64,000 bases of DNA from Euonymus europaeus (GCA_963580455.1 OY756960.1:6882001-6946000), one strand, 5' to 3'; positions 23,004 through 34,407 are shown, counted from the stretch's first letter. Made by a program: numbers and translations. The notes: generated from the letters alone by a model not told the origin.

Positions 23004-26000
23004 GTTGGAGCATAGATATTAATCAGGCCCAACTTGTTATAGATATAAGTAACTTGACTCCCTGCAAGAGCTTTAGTAAATATATCTGCTATTTGATCCC
23101 CAGTTTTAATATGTTCGACACAAATCAACCCTTTCTGTATCTTCTCACGAACGAAATGACAATCAACCTCAATATGTTTCGTTCGCTCATGAAACACAGG
23201 ATTAGAGGCTATATGTATAGCTGCCTGATTATCACACCACAACCGTATAGGAGTTGATTCCGTGATACCAATCTCCTGAAGTAAGTGATGTACCCACATA
23301 AGTTCACACGTAGAGTGAGCCATGGCTCTATATTTAGACTCTGCACTGGATCGGGCTACCACACTTTGTTTCTTACTCTTCCAGGATATCAAATTCCCTC
23401 CAACAAAGACACAATACCCTATGGTAGACCTTCGATCAATTGGACAACCTGCCCAACCTGCATCACAAAATCCTTCTATTCTGCTATGACCTTGATCGCC
23501 ATAAACAATACCACGACCTGTAGCACTCTTGAGGTACTTTAGAATATGAACAACAGCATCCCAATGAGACGTCCTAGGAGAAGACATGAATTGACTAACC
23601 ACACTTACAGAAAAAGCAATATCAGGACGCGTCACCGTAAGATAATTAAGTTTCCCAACCAATCGCCTATAGCGCTCAGGATCAAGAAATAAATCACCAT
23701 CTTCATTTGTGAGTTTCACATTAGGTATCATAGGGGCATCACATGGTTTGGTTGCAGTCAAGCCCGTCTCCTTAAGTATATCTAGAACATATTTTCTCTG
23801 AGACAAAAATATACCTTTCTTACTCCGAAATACCTCAATTCCCAATAAATAGCGAAGACATCCAAGATCCTTTGTCTGAAAGCGAGTGTGAAGGAAGGAT
23901 TTTAGAGCAGTAATACCCACACCATCACTCCCAGTAATCACAATATCGTCAACATAGACTACCAGAAGAATGCACCCACGTGCGGAGTGACGATAAACGA
24001 TTGAGTGATCATGAGCACTCCGCCATAGTCCAAACTCAAAGACTACTTCACTGAATCGTCCAAACCAAGCACGAGGAGACTGTTTCAGCCCATACAATGA
24101 TTTTTTTAGAAAACATACCTTTCCAGACTCCCCCTGAGCAACAAACCCAGGTGGTTGCTTCATGTAGACCTCCTCAGACAAAGTACCATGAAGGAAAGCA
24201 TTCTTAATGTCCAATTGATACAGAGGCCAATGATAGGTCGCGACGAGAGAAATAAACAGCCGAATAGAAGCCATCTTTGCCACGGGAGAAAAGGTCTCAG
24301 AATAGTCAACATCATATGTTTGAGCATAACCTTTGGCAACTAACCTAGCTTTGAGGTGAGCCACAGAGCCATCCGGATTCACTTTAATAGTGAAGACCCA
24401 CTTGCAACCAATAGCTCGTTTACCCATGGGTAGTGGAACGAGCCGCCGAGTACCATTCTCCTCAAGAGCAGTCATTTCATCTTGCATAGCTTGCCGCCAC
24501 CTAGAATGAGAAAGAGCTTCAGAAAGAGACTTAGGAAGAGACAGAGAGTCAAGAGAAGAAACAACAGATTGAGAGGTAAGAGATAAATCCATATAGGACA
24601 CAAATGATGAGATAGGATAAGTACAAGAACGTTTACCTTTTCGAAGAGCAATAAGAAGGTCCATACTGGAAATAGGAGGGCTCGGATCCGGAGACAAAGA
24701 AGCAGGTGGAGGTAGAGCATCCGGGTCTGACAGTGGTGCCACTTGAGGATCCACTGGAGGAGGAAAAGAAGTATGGCGAGAAAATACCTTAGTGATGGAA
24801 GGGCGAGAAATGTTAGGAGCAAGGGTACGATAAACAAGAAATTCATCTGTAGGGACAAACACAGGGGTAGAAGAATCATGCACAAAAGGTGTAGACTCAA
24901 AGAAAGTAACATCTGCAGAAACCAAATATCGACCAAGAGCAGGAGAAAAACAACGATAACCTTTTTGAGTACGAGAGTATCCTAAAAAGAGACATTTCAG
25001 TGAACGAGGATCAAGTTTCGACACTTGGGGGCGGACATCCTGCACAAAACAAACACAACCAAAGACACGAGGGGGAATAGAAAATAGAGGACGAGAAGGA
25101 AACAAAGTAGAGTAAGGAATGACACTATGAAGAACAAAAGAGGGTAGGCGATTGATCAAATAACAAGCAATATGAACAGCATCAGCCCAAAAAACTTTGG
25201 AAACATTCATATGAAACATTAAAGCCCGTGCAAGTTCCATTAAATGACGATTTTTTCTTTCAGCCACTCCATTTTGTTGTGGAGTGACTACACATGAGGA
25301 TTGGTGAACAATGCCATTTTGAACAAGAAATTCAGAGAGGGAACGAGAAAAGTACTCTTTAGCATTATCACTCTGCAAAATACGAATGAAAGTATTATGT
25401 TGTGTTTTAATCTCAGCATAAAAGGCACAAAAGATAGAATATAACTCAACACGATTTTTCATTAAATATAACCAGGTTACTCGAGAGAAATCATCAACAA
25501 AGGTAACAAAGTAGCAAAAACCAGACTTAGAAACGACAGGACAAGGACCCCAAATATCTGAATGAATTAACTTAAAGGGGGATGCAGCCCGTTTATTGAC
25601 TCGAGGAAAATAAGACACACGGTGATGTTTGGCAAACTGGCATGCCTCACATTCCAACGTTGACAAAGAACTCAAACTAGGACAAAGAAGCTTTAACACA
25701 GTTAAAGAGGGATGGCCAAATTGACAATGCAACTGATAAGCAGAGATGGTACTCAGTGAAGTAAGTGATTGTGACACGGGTGGAAAATCAGCAGCAAGAA
25801 CATACAGACCATTGGATTCACGACCTCTACCAATAATCTTCTTCGTCCCAAGATCCTGAAACACACAAGAATCAGGGAAAAAGTGAACAGAACAACTTAA
25901 TGCACGAGTAATTTTACCGACTGACATTAGATTTAAAGGAAAATGAGGTAAACAAAGAACTGATGAAAGGGATAAAGAAGAAGTGGGAGACGCATTGCCG

Positions 26001-26098
26001 CTACCAAGAACAGGAACTGTGGAACCATCTGCAAGTGTAACACTAGAAAACATGGGAGAATGCTGAAATGAAGATAGAATACCTGTATCGCTAGTCAT
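23000..26098 (-). CDS. Copia pol polyprotein (integrase, RT, RNase H)
   Basis: An open frame of about 1,030 codons with all catalytic domains. A GAG-pre-integrase zinc finger (HCQFGHPS..CEACQFAKHH) is followed by the integrase DDE core: HSDIWGP, LQSDNAKEYFS and QQNGVAERKNR. The RT has YQLDIKNAFLHG, the active site VVYVDDIVITG and YGLKQSPRAW. RNase H has GFCDAGWAG, SRSSAESKYRAMA-like VARSSAESKYRAM, WCDNQAAIHIASNPVFHERT and ends IADIFTKAL. Integrase ahead of RT identifies Ty1/copia. The listed first codon is only the first ATG after the break: the true frame continues upstream into the protease and gag but a 1-bp deletion near 26097 separates them (DSGATDT then stop, where the downstream frame continues MTSDTGIL). 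Without frame repair pol would not be made as a fusion. Confidence 0.95.
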   Translation of the reverse strand: MTSDTGILSSFQHSPMFSSVTLADGSTVPVLGSGNASPTSSLSLSSVLCLPHFPLNLMSVGKITRALSCSVHFFPDSCVFQDLGTKKIIGRGRESNGLYVLAADFPPVSQSLTSLSTISAYQLHCQFGHPSLTVLKLLCPSLSSLSTLECEACQFAKHHRVSYFPRVNKRAASPFKLIHSDIWGPCPVVSKSGFCYFVTFVDDFSRVTWLYLMKNRVELYSIFCAFYAEIKTQHNTFIRILQSDNAKEYFSRSLSEFLVQNGIVHQSSCVVTPQQNGVAERKNRHLMELARALMFHMNVSKVFWADAVHIACYLINRLPSFVLHSVIPYSTLFPSRPLFSIPPRVFGCVCFVQDVRPQVSKLDPRSLKCLFLGYSRTQKGYRCFSPALGRYLVSADVTFFESTPFVHDSSTPVFVPTDEFLVYRTLAPNISRPSITKVFSRHTSFPPPVDPQVAPLSDPDALPPPASLSPDPSPPISSMDLLIALRKGKRSCTYPISSFVSYMDLSLTSQSVVSSLDSLSLPKSLSEALSHSRWRQAMQDEMTALEENGTRRLVPLPMGKRAIGCKWVFTIKVNPDGSVAHLKARLVAKGYAQTYDVDYSETFSPVAKMASIRLFISLVATYHWPLYQLDIKNAFLHGTLSEEVYMKQPPGFVAQGESGKVCFLKKSLYGLKQSPRAWFGRFSEVVFEFGLWRSAHDHSIVYRHSARGCILLVVYVDDIVITGSDGVGITALKSFLHTRFQTKDLGCLRYLLGIEVFRSKKGIFLSQRKYVLDILKETGLTATKPCDAPMIPNVKLTNEDGDLFLDPERYRRLVGKLNYLTVTRPDIAFSVSVVSQFMSSPRTSHWDAVVHILKYLKSATGRGIVYGDQGHSRIEGFCDAGWAGCPIDRRSTIGYCVFVGGNLISWKSKKQSVVARSSAESKYRAMAHSTCELMWVHHLLQEIGITESTPIRLWCDNQAAIHIASNPVFHERTKHIEVDCHFVREKIQKGLICVEHIKTGDQIADIFTKALAGSQVTYIYNKLGLINIYAPT

Positions 26099-27180
26099 GT
26101 GTCTGTGGCTCCAGAGTCAATGACCCAAGTAGGTGAAGATGAAGTGAGACATGCAGTTGGGTTACCTGATTGAACTAGACGTGTACTGGGATAAGAATTC
26201 TGGGTGGCTTGATACTGAGCAAAACGAGCATACTCATCCGTAGAAATGAGCACAGAGCTATTCGAACTTGATATTCCAAGAGGAGTAGGTAAGAGGCCAT
26301 CATGAGTAGTAGCATTAGCAAACCGGGGAGGAGCATTCGATTTCCCATTCAACTGCCAACAATTCTTTTTTAGATGACCCTGCTCTCCACAGTGAAAACA
26401 TACGCGAGGACCGCCGCGTCCTCCTTCACGACCACCACTACGACCAACTCTACCACCACCTCCACTACGACCACCTCGAGTACTACTAGTAGGTGGAGTC
26501 CACCCGATTAAGGCAGAGGTCTCTGCACTGAGAGATAACCCTCCACCAGACTCTGTATCAGAATCCTTACATACCATACGCAAACGAGAGAAGGCCTCAA
26601 CTAGTGAAGGAAGAACTGTATCAGTAAGGAGCTGAGATCGGGGCACATCATAATTGGAGTCCAATCCAGCAAGAAAGCACTAAACAATGATTTCCTCCTG
26701 TTGTTCCTGAATCTGCTTGACATCAGCAGTAATCGGATATAAAGTTTTCATCTCCTCAAACATCTTCTTAAAAGTAGTGTAATACTCAACTAGGGTACGC
26801 CCCTTTTGATCAGCCCGATACAAACCAGATAACAACTCATGAACATGAGATAAGTTCTTCTTACTAGCATACAAAGAGTCCAAATACTCCCATAACTCCT
26901 TGATGGAGTCACAGTGACCCACCATATCATCCACATAATTGTCAATAGTATTCTGAATCAAGTTATAGAGTTTGTCATCTTCCTTCACCCATTGAGCCTT
27001 CGCCGTCGGTTCGGTTGGAGGATTATCAGTCAAGTGTTTCTCCATATCGATACACGATAGATATCAGCGAATAATACGCTTCCACTGATGATAATTGGAG
27101 CCATTCAGTTTCCGATCCGTAATACGAGATGTAGTGGCAACAATTTCAGTGGTAGCCTTCTTTTCATGAGTCTCCGCCAT
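26095..27180 (-). pseudogene. Copia gag and protease start, with two stops
   Basis: The ATG at 27178-27180 starts MAETHEKKATTEIVATTSRI. The gag core continues through WEYLDSLYASKKNLSHVHEL and a CCHC knuckle (CFHCGEQGHLKKNC near 26365-26405), with an RGG-rich linker before it. The protease begins with the active-site DSGATDT at about 26095-26117. Defects: a TGA near 27063 (IIR-stop-YLSCID), a TAG at 26680-26682 (EEIIV-stop-CFLAGLD), and the 1-bp loss at about 26097. Both stops fall in otherwise continuous frame, so they are point mutations, not frame artefacts. Confidence 0.92.
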
Positions 27181-27783
27181 TATAAGTGAAAAATTCAGCC
27201 AATAGCTACCACAAAATCTGATTGCAAATCACCACACTACCACCTCAATCAAGTACACAACAAGTACCAATTTAGAGAGATTTACCGTAACTCAAAAATT
27301 AAGAAAACACAACCTGAGTCACAGTTGGCAGTCGCACATGGCACTGTCCTTGAAATAAACTCACGGCAATGGAGGAACTAGCAAGGAGCAAACTCAACAG
27401 ACCCCTCAAGATCACTAGAACATAACCAGAAATAAAAAAACCAGAGCAAAGAAGAGAATCAGTGACTAGAACAAGCAACCAGCAACCAGAAACTCGCCGA
27501 AAAAACACCCAGAAGCACCTGAGCACCAAACACAGAGCAAATCGGAGCCCCAAGGAGACGCGTGATCTAGAAGCGCGAAGAAGAAAAATGACGACTGGAA
27601 CCAGAAGCGCGAAGGAGACGCGTGATCCAGAAGTTCGATTCGGAACCAGAAAAAGAAGACGCGCGCGCGATTGAAGTCCGATCCGGAAAACTCAATCGGA
27701 GCCCCAATCGAAACCCTCAGCCGGAAAACGCAAGCGGAACCTTAATCGGAACAGCCGGAAGTGCTCGAAAATGTTACGCCTCC

Positions 27784-27796
27784 GGCTCCGATACCA
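27784..27796 (-). other. Copia primer-binding site
   Basis: Minus strand TGGTATCGGAGCC abuts the 5' LTR directly and matches the initiator-Met tRNA primer site with one difference (consensus TGGTATCAGAGCC). Confidence 0.85.
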
Positions 27797-27909
27797 TGTA
27801 AACGCAGTTTCTTTCATTCATAATTAACTTAATGATACAGCCAATATGTTTAACCTAAATACAATTCTAGACTTGTACAAAGACGGTAATACCCTTGGGT
27901 ATTCTAACA
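27797..27909 (-). repeat. Copia 5' LTR (113 bp)
   Basis: Partner of 22880-22992, 112 of 113 positions identical by eye. Followed on the right by GGTTT, the second copy of the target duplication. Confidence 0.96.
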
Positions 27910-28202
27910 GGTTTGGTTGAGGAGTTTTAAAGCTCTTTGCATTTTTTTTCTTCCAAGTAGTTAGGACTTGGCGACAGCCCTAAGTGATTAGGGTTTGGAT
28001 GCCTATTGAATACCTAATTGCATTGAGCAAATAGAATTTGTATTTTGATCTGTTGGATCATAGGATGGGAAGTTTGCCGTTGAGGCAAGTTTTAATCCCC
28101 ATCCCAAGTGGTTTTATAGATTACTCAAAATTTGATGGTCCCAAAGCCATTAGAAGAACTGAACTAGCTCATTTCGAAGGAGGATTTTTTTTCTTCCGAG
28201 AA
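27910..28202. other. Spacer between copia and MULE
   Basis: Continuation of the sequence that originally followed SBP1. No coding signal. Confidence 0.5.
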
Positions 28203-28211
28203 GTATTATAA
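28203..28211. repeat. Target-site duplication of the 3.7-kb MULE, left copy
   Basis: GTATTATAA; the right copy at 31905-31913 is GTATTGTAA, 8 of 9 identical. Nine bases is the MULE size. Confidence 0.8.
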
Positions 28212-29450
28212 CGGTAATGCTAGTTGTACATAGAAAATGTATCCATAAAGATCCATAATCTAGTTGGCTTGCCATATGGACGGCTGACTCAACAAATTTA
28301 AATTGTTGAAATTTGAAAAAGACGTCAGCTTTATTTTGAATTAATTGGGACTGTCATAGTTAACCATAGTTACTTTTTTGTTTCTACAATTTTATTACCA
28401 CAATTACGGTTCCCCAAAAACCCATTTACATGGGAGAGAACTCTCTAACTTCTTCTCCACTACTTTCGAAGCTGAAGAACACCATTGTTGAAGCTCAAAT
28501 CGAAGCTGAAGCTTGTGGTAATATAGCATTTCCAACTTCTTCTTCTCTCTCTCTCATTGACCACTTTTTTCTCCATGTAAATGGGACCTTCTCCTAATGA
28601 CCCCGACTTGATTTCGTCAGAGCTCCGGTCATCGTAACTCACTTGTTGCGGCAACATCTACAAGGTACCTTTAATTTGTGATTTTTTTTTAAAAAAACTC
28701 ATGAGTTGTGTCCGATTACGAAAGTGGAGCGTGTGATTTTGGGTTTTTTTAAAAATTACATTCTTAAGTGGGTTTTTTTTCCTTAGTTACTTTGAGATTT
28801 TTATTCTATTCATTTTATCATTGAACTCACACTGGAATTCAAAGTAGTTGTAATATTTTTTTTATTCAATTCGTTATTACAGTGAGTCTGAAATTAGACT
28901 CTAAAATTACACTATAATTTTAGTGATAATCAATTTGTGGCAATGTAATTAAGAGTAATGAGAGCCCTAATTTGAAACCTTAATTTTTGAAGCTCAATGT
29001 AATAATGTAATTTGCAATGTAAGTAGTCTATAATTCGATATTGTAAATATGAATTATCATATGGTAGACATGAATGTTACATTGCTTAAATGAAGATGAT
29101 TATTGCATTATTTTTTCACAATGTTATTCATAGTAGTTGCGACTTTTCGGACTAAAATTGGGGCTCAAAATTACACTGTAAATGTTGTGATAGTATACCG
29201 TGACAATGTAATTACTAATGTAAATAGCCTATTATATTGTATAAAATGTGTATATTACAGTGGATAAAATGTGTATATTACATTGTATTTTTTATTTAGA
29301 CGTTCTATTATTGTAAGGAACATGATTATTGCATTATTCTAACACATTGTGCTCCAATGTCTTACACATTGTGCTTTTATTTAGGTTAATATGTTGCTAA
29401 TATTTGGATTAGTTGTACATTGTTAATGAAATGCATTCCTTGTGATTAGA

Positions 29451-29560
29451 TGGCGAAGGGTAGTTCATCACGCTCTAAACATATTGCAAAAGTTTCGGAC
29501 AAAGTAAAAGTATATTAGTCGAAGAAGGTTCATAGGCCTCCAAATGAACTAGAGGTGTCT
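29451..29560 (+). pseudogene. Coding start remnant inside the MULE
   Basis: After an acceptor-like TGATTAG, an ATG opens MAKGSSSRSKHIAKVSDK and is stopped by TAG about 22 codons on; beyond the stop, frame-consistent SKKVHRPPNELEV follows. A similar start at 12148 reads MEKGSSSYSN and later SKKARRRP. Shared coding-like text in two copies suggests the first coding exon of the family's parent gene. Function unknown. Confidence 0.45.
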
Positions 29561-29970
29561 TTTCGAATATGTCATCTTTTCATGAACATGTAATTATTAC
29601 ATTTTGGTATCTAAGTTGGCAGCTCTTATTACGTTGTGAAACACTTGGGGTGAATGTTTTTTTATTGAATTGGGTAAAGTAAATGTGAATGTCTAATACA
29701 TGGAATAATTATTTTATTAATGTAATTACACTGTGAGAGAAAATGTCTGTTATATTGTTAGTAAGCCTTATCACATCCTCATAAAAGTGAAATGTAAAAT
29801 GTCAATAACACATTGCAATTATCGGAACTCCCAAAAGTCAAATATTTGTGAATCCTACTTGCTTCTTTGGTGATAGACCTCTTCTTCATAAAGAAATAAT
29901 TAACAATATGTTATAAAAAGTGAACATGACATCAATTGAATAAAATAATATCCCAAGCGTTGGTACATTA

Positions 29971-30060
29971 GATCCAACTCAAGGAGTCAAATGGTGGTAG
30001 CATTGCACGGAGATGTCGCTGGAGTTGGTTGAATCGACCACTTTTTCTGGCGGTGGATGC
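29971..30060. repeat. Internal 90-bp direct repeat, first copy
   Basis: The block with ACTCAAGGA, ATGGTGGTAGCATTGCACGG and AGATGTCGCTGGAGTTG recurs at about 30370-30459 with roughly 10 percent difference. A weaker echo (AACTCAATGGGGGTGGC) lies near 31250. Confidence 0.8.
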
Positions 30061-31380
30061 CATTTTTTCCAACTGTTTAAGAGGCTATTACTGATGAGTG
30101 TCATCAGTTTTGTTGTTTGAAGCTTGAGAGATCTTTTGGAAGTGGCGACGGCCAGAACGGTGGTTCTCAAAAGTTGTAAGTGACAATGTAGTACAACGAT
30201 GTGACACTATAATACGCTGTTGTGACATTGTAATACGCTGTTGTAACAGTGTAATATGCCACGGTGACACTGTTGCCAATCAGTGAGGGAGACCAGCTAT
30301 GTTCCATCTAGTTTTTGAAATTTTTTATCGATTTTTAATTTTTTTATTGATTAATGGTTGGGTCAGATGCATCTCAACTCAAGGACTCGAATGGTGGTGG
30401 CATTGCACGGAGATGTCGCTGGAGTTGCTCGAATCTCCACTTTTTCTAGCGGTGGATGACTTCTTTTTTCAAGAGGTGGTTGTCATGTGGATTTGGTTGT
30501 TAGGAGCTTATTTTTTAGATTTCTTATCAATTTTCAATTTTTTGAGGCTAGTCGTGTTGCGATTGATGTAGCATATCAGCACCTGTGCAGTTTGACATTG
30601 TTCCACTTTGTAATTACATTGATTTCAATTTTGTTACATTATTTTACCCTTTTATTACATTGTTCATGATGAACATGTTTTCTTTTTATCTGTCAATTAT
30701 AATTAAACGGTCATTTGATATGTGAAATACATTGAGTTTCGAATCATTTGCACAATTTATTTTTAGCAATGCAAATATAATAGCTAAAAAGGCCTAAAAG
30801 AAGTAAGGAAACATCGTAATGAAGAGAAAAGTAGCACAAAAAAATAACTTAATAAATATAGTGTAATAAGACAGGGTCATACAAGACACTGTAACACAAG
30901 ATAACATTTTAACTCGAAACTCTATTTTTGGTACTGTATGAAATGTGATGTTGGTTTACATTGTCTCACTTTGTAATTGCATTATTTTATTGTTGAATTA
31001 CTTGTTATATGTGTTTTATTACATTTTTCAGTCTTTTAATTACATTATTTTGTCCTCTTTTCATAGAATGTTTAGATCACTGAATACAATTCACGGTATC
31101 TTGTTGACTCAAAATATAAAATCAGAATCGCAAATTCTAGTCAGGTAAAAGCTCGATCAAACTGAGTAAGAAATGTGGGTATTCGGGTCACCGACCTCCA
31201 ACGAGTATTTTGTCCGTTTAAAGGGTGGAATCGATGCTTATCTTCGAGACGAACTCAATGGGGGTGGCGATGCATCGATCCATCGTCGGTGTTTGTCAGA
31301 TCTGATGATTTTCTTCACAGTGGCCATGATCTTTCGAGCTTGATTCCGGCGACTACGGTGGATGAAACATGTCGATATAA

Positions 31381-31595
31381 AGCGCAATGGAAAAACGCAC
31401 TTTCAGTGTAAAACGCAATGAAATAACTCACTGTCAATGTAAAACCCAGCGGAATAATCTACTGTCAATATAAAACACAATGGAATAACTCACTATCAAT
31501 GTAAAACCCAATGGAATAAGACATTGGCTATGTAATATCCAATGGAATAATGTACTCTCAATGTGGAACACAATGTAAAAATGCACTGTCACATG
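31381..31595. repeat. 31-bp tandem array, about seven copies
   Basis: Unit starts at 31408, 31439, 31470, 31501, 31532 and 31563 plus a partial first copy. Consensus is GTAAAACCCAATGGAATAA followed by CTCACTGTCAAT. It is near the right end of the MULE and carries the same CAATGTAA/CAATGGAA words that fill the rest of the element. Confidence 0.9.
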
Positions 31596-31913
31596 TGCAG
31601 GTGCTTATTACATTTTCAGGATATATTTTCATATAACAAACTGCACATCCTTTCATAGAAAGAGTAAGAGAGAGAGAGAGAAAAAGTGAATCTAACCATG
31701 ATTAAAGTAGCTTTAAATACCATGAAAAGTGTGCGAAAGAGAGAGAAGAGATAAACCAAATACAAGTACAATTTTTAGGCGGGAAATAGGGTTTGGCCAC
31801 TCAAACTCTTCTTTTTTTAAGACAAAAAAAACCCAGGTGGCATGATGACTTGTCATGCCAACTGGATTATGGCTTCTAAAATCTATGGACGTTTAGCATT
31901 TCCGGTATTGTAA

Positions 31914-33797
31914 AGCTGTTGTACTTCCAAAAAAAATGTCGACTAAGTCTTCATTTTTTTTAGCATGTTCAAACCCTTTTATTTTATATCATGGTCTAAA
32001 TAAGTCCTTTGGCATATTTTCGTCGTAAAAATGTTGATGTGGCGGTTAACTCTATAATGTGTATATTTGACATGACAGACATGGGGCATTGACCAATGAA
32101 ATGTTGACACATTTCATCATTTTATATATATTTTTAAAAAAACAAAAAGCTTCCATAAAAAGTTGTCATCTAAACCTCATCTCGGGGACTATTTCATCTG
32201 AAAGCTTGCATCTCTAGTTACCTCACTTGGTCTGAATCGGCGATACCACTAGCAACACACTGTTTGGTTTGGGATACGGATATGGTGGATAAGGATGGCA
32301 ACGGGGCGGATCGGGCACAAATCAAGGGTGCCTCGATCTGCCCTGCCTCGATAACTTTTTTGTCTAATTGTTTACCCTATTGGCCTAACACTTTCCTAGT
32401 ATTATTGACATAACCATAATTTAAGAAATTCATTAAAGTCTAACTGTGTATCATAATCCTAAAGTCAAAACTCAAATCCAAAACTATAGTCCATAAATCA
32501 TAAATTAAGATAATTACAACCCTAAACCCTTTAAATCTTTAATAAATAATAACATCTTAAGTCTTCAAATCAAAACATGCAACATAAATTCATAAGTATA
32601 AACATCTCATGATTAATAATATCTTAAATTCTTAACTTCTTAAGCCTTCAAAACAATAAATTCAATATAAAGTATAAACATCTTACATCTCGTGAGTGAT
32701 TAGTCATGAACTTATGATCTTAATACAAATATTAACTACATAAGTAAAATACATGTGTTATATACTTATATTAAGAGTAAATGTCACTTTTGGACACTTA
32801 AAGATGACCTGTGTTATGACTCAGCCACCGAAAAGAAAAAAAAATTACATATTGGCCACCCATTTTGCAATTCTGTTTCACAGGCAGACTTTGGGGAATT
32901 TGGAGTAGTCAAACAGATGACATAGCATATTGACCTAATATTTTATGTTAAAAGGCTTATGTGTATTAATGAAGAAAGAGACGCCGCATGTTTTTTTGTT
33001 TATGCTTACATGGACATACGAAATCCTCTAATTCGCGGGAATTGTGGCGCCTAAAAAAAGAAATAAAAATTTAAAACATTTTCATCAGCCCTAATACCTT
33101 TAGTTGAGCGAAATTGTTAAGTATCCCAACAAAAAATATCTCAAAAGTGTCCCAATAGAGACATAACCCATAAATTTGAAATTTGAATCTTGAATTTGCC
33201 TCCAAATCATATGATCTATGTGCTGCCACATAGGATTATGGATACTTTGGAATGTTTTGTGTTGGGATGACTAGCACCACCATTAGTTGAGATAGTGAAA
33301 CCCACATGCTTTCAAATTCCCTCTCCACAAAGCAGCCAATCTGCTACTTCATCAATTTGAACACTATAAAGAGACATAAATCAGGTAATGCCTCACTCTG
33401 CACTTATAAAATTGATTTGCGATTTGATTTTAGGCCATCTATTCTTGGTATTTTCGTCGATTTGGGGTCCCATATGTGGAATTTGATTTAGGGCACATAG
33501 AGTCCGCTTTTTTTTTCTGTTTGTTGACCCGTTTTCCAACTACGGTCTTACTTTTCTACTGTTTGTGGTCCCTTGAAGCATTTGTTTTGTCTGATAAGCA
33601 TCCACCTCAAATGTTTGTATCCCGAGTAATTGTAATAAAGTTATCTAATGTCATTTTCTAGAAAATTCAACACTTATATGTTTCTAAATATCTATTTGTT
33701 CCCATTTTGAATTTTTTTTGTCTGATTTGGTAAACCTCAATTGTTTCCTAATCAGCCATGTCATTTTTGTCCCTTAAATTACTCTTTTTTTGGCAGA
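31914..33797. other. Spacer with possible decayed transposon ends
   Basis: No gene recognised. AT-rich text contains GGATGGCAACGGGGCGG at about 32306, which resembles hAT-type ends (low confidence). Around 32770-33260 there are short inverted words (GTCACTTTTGGACAC and AAAGTGTCCC; CCCAACA and TGTTGGG) that may mark an old MITE. Confidence 0.35.
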
Positions 33798-34407
33798 ATG
33801 AAGACCTCACATTTTAACCTATCGTGTGATTGTTTTGATGGAGATAATGATATTGATGATGATGAGCTTGATGGATTCCTGAATCAATAGATGGACAGCT
33901 TAGAAGAGCAACCACAAGGGACTATTGTGCCACAGACACAGTATGTTGTCTATGAGGTATACATTAATCTAGTTACTAGTGTGAGTGCTGATGTTAACTT
34001 ACATGGGGTTGATGTTGTAGATAAAAACTTGCATGGGGGAAGTTGATGATTTAGATGAGGGTGAGGGTGAGGGTGAGGATGACAGTAAGGGTGAGGGGGA
34101 CAGTGAGAGCCATGGTAAGGATGATGATAATTCTAGTCCTGGGACATATGATGACGATCCTGAATTTAAAATGTTGTATGAATCATATGATTTGGAAAGC
34201 TTGGAAGAACTTGATGATGTTGATTTTGTAAGAATACGTAAGAATAGCAACCCTAAGTTCAACCCCAAGACTAATATGAAGAAATTCATATTTGAATTAG
34301 GAGTTGAGTTTAATAACATGAAGCAATTTAGGGATGCAGTGAGGGATTATGCAGTTGCAGTAACCAATTTTCTTCCGGGTATAATTCGAAACACATCATT
34401 TATTTAG
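33798..34407 (+). pseudogene. N-terminal fragment of a MuDR-type transposase
   Basis: Two pieces: an ATG at 33798 after a TTGGCAG acceptor opening MKTSHFNLSCDCFDGDND with an acidic tail, stopped at about 33890, and an open segment 34033-34407. The latter has a long acidic run (Glu, Asp, Gly repeats), then MYESYDLESLEELDD-like text and a basic block KNSNPKFNPKTNMKKFIFEL, followed by EFNNMKQFRDAVRDYAVA. The last block matches the MuDR-family N-terminal domain, where F..G.EF.....FR.AV..YA is typical. The remainder of the transposase is absent: the frame runs into FLPGIIRNTSFI and stops. No catalytic core nearby. Confidence 0.7.

Larger units (their letters stand above)
22880..27909 (-). mobile_element. 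Complete young Ty1/copia retrotransposon
   Basis: The 5,030-bp element lies on the minus strand, bounded by 113-bp LTRs (22880-22992 and 27797-27909) and by the 5-bp target duplication GGTTT (22875-22879 and 27910-27914). The LTRs differ at one base out of 113. A primer site and a polypurine tract sit exactly inside the LTRs. It carries gag and pol in copia order (integrase before RT). The coding region has two in-frame stops and one frameshift, so it is not autonomous now. It inserted 119 bp past the SBP1 stop, within or just after its 3' UTR. Confidence 0.97.
28212..31904. mobile_element. Non-autonomous MULE with TIRs and ACATTGT-rich interior
   Basis: The left end CGGTAATGCTAG and the right end, read inward, CGGAAATGCTAA, align on through CATAGA and then CCATAATC(T/C)AGTTGGC over about 60 bp. 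The 9-bp flanking repeat GTATT(A/G)TAA supports these exact ends. Length 3,693 bp. No transposase was found on either strand. The interior has words ACATTGT and CATTGTAAT on both sides, a short coding start at 29451 (MAKGSSSRSKH...), a duplicated 90-bp block and a 31-bp tandem array near the right end. The fragment at 11480-12450 belongs to the same family. Confidence 0.85.

Noticed and set aside
24472..24936. 154-codon minus-strand frame inside copia pol
   Set aside because: Shadow of the RT linker region in another frame; Leu-rich and without motifs.
32300..32345. Possible hAT terminus (GGATGGCAACGGGGCGG)
   Set aside because: Only one end seen, no 8-bp duplication and no partner; mentioned only in the spacer entry.
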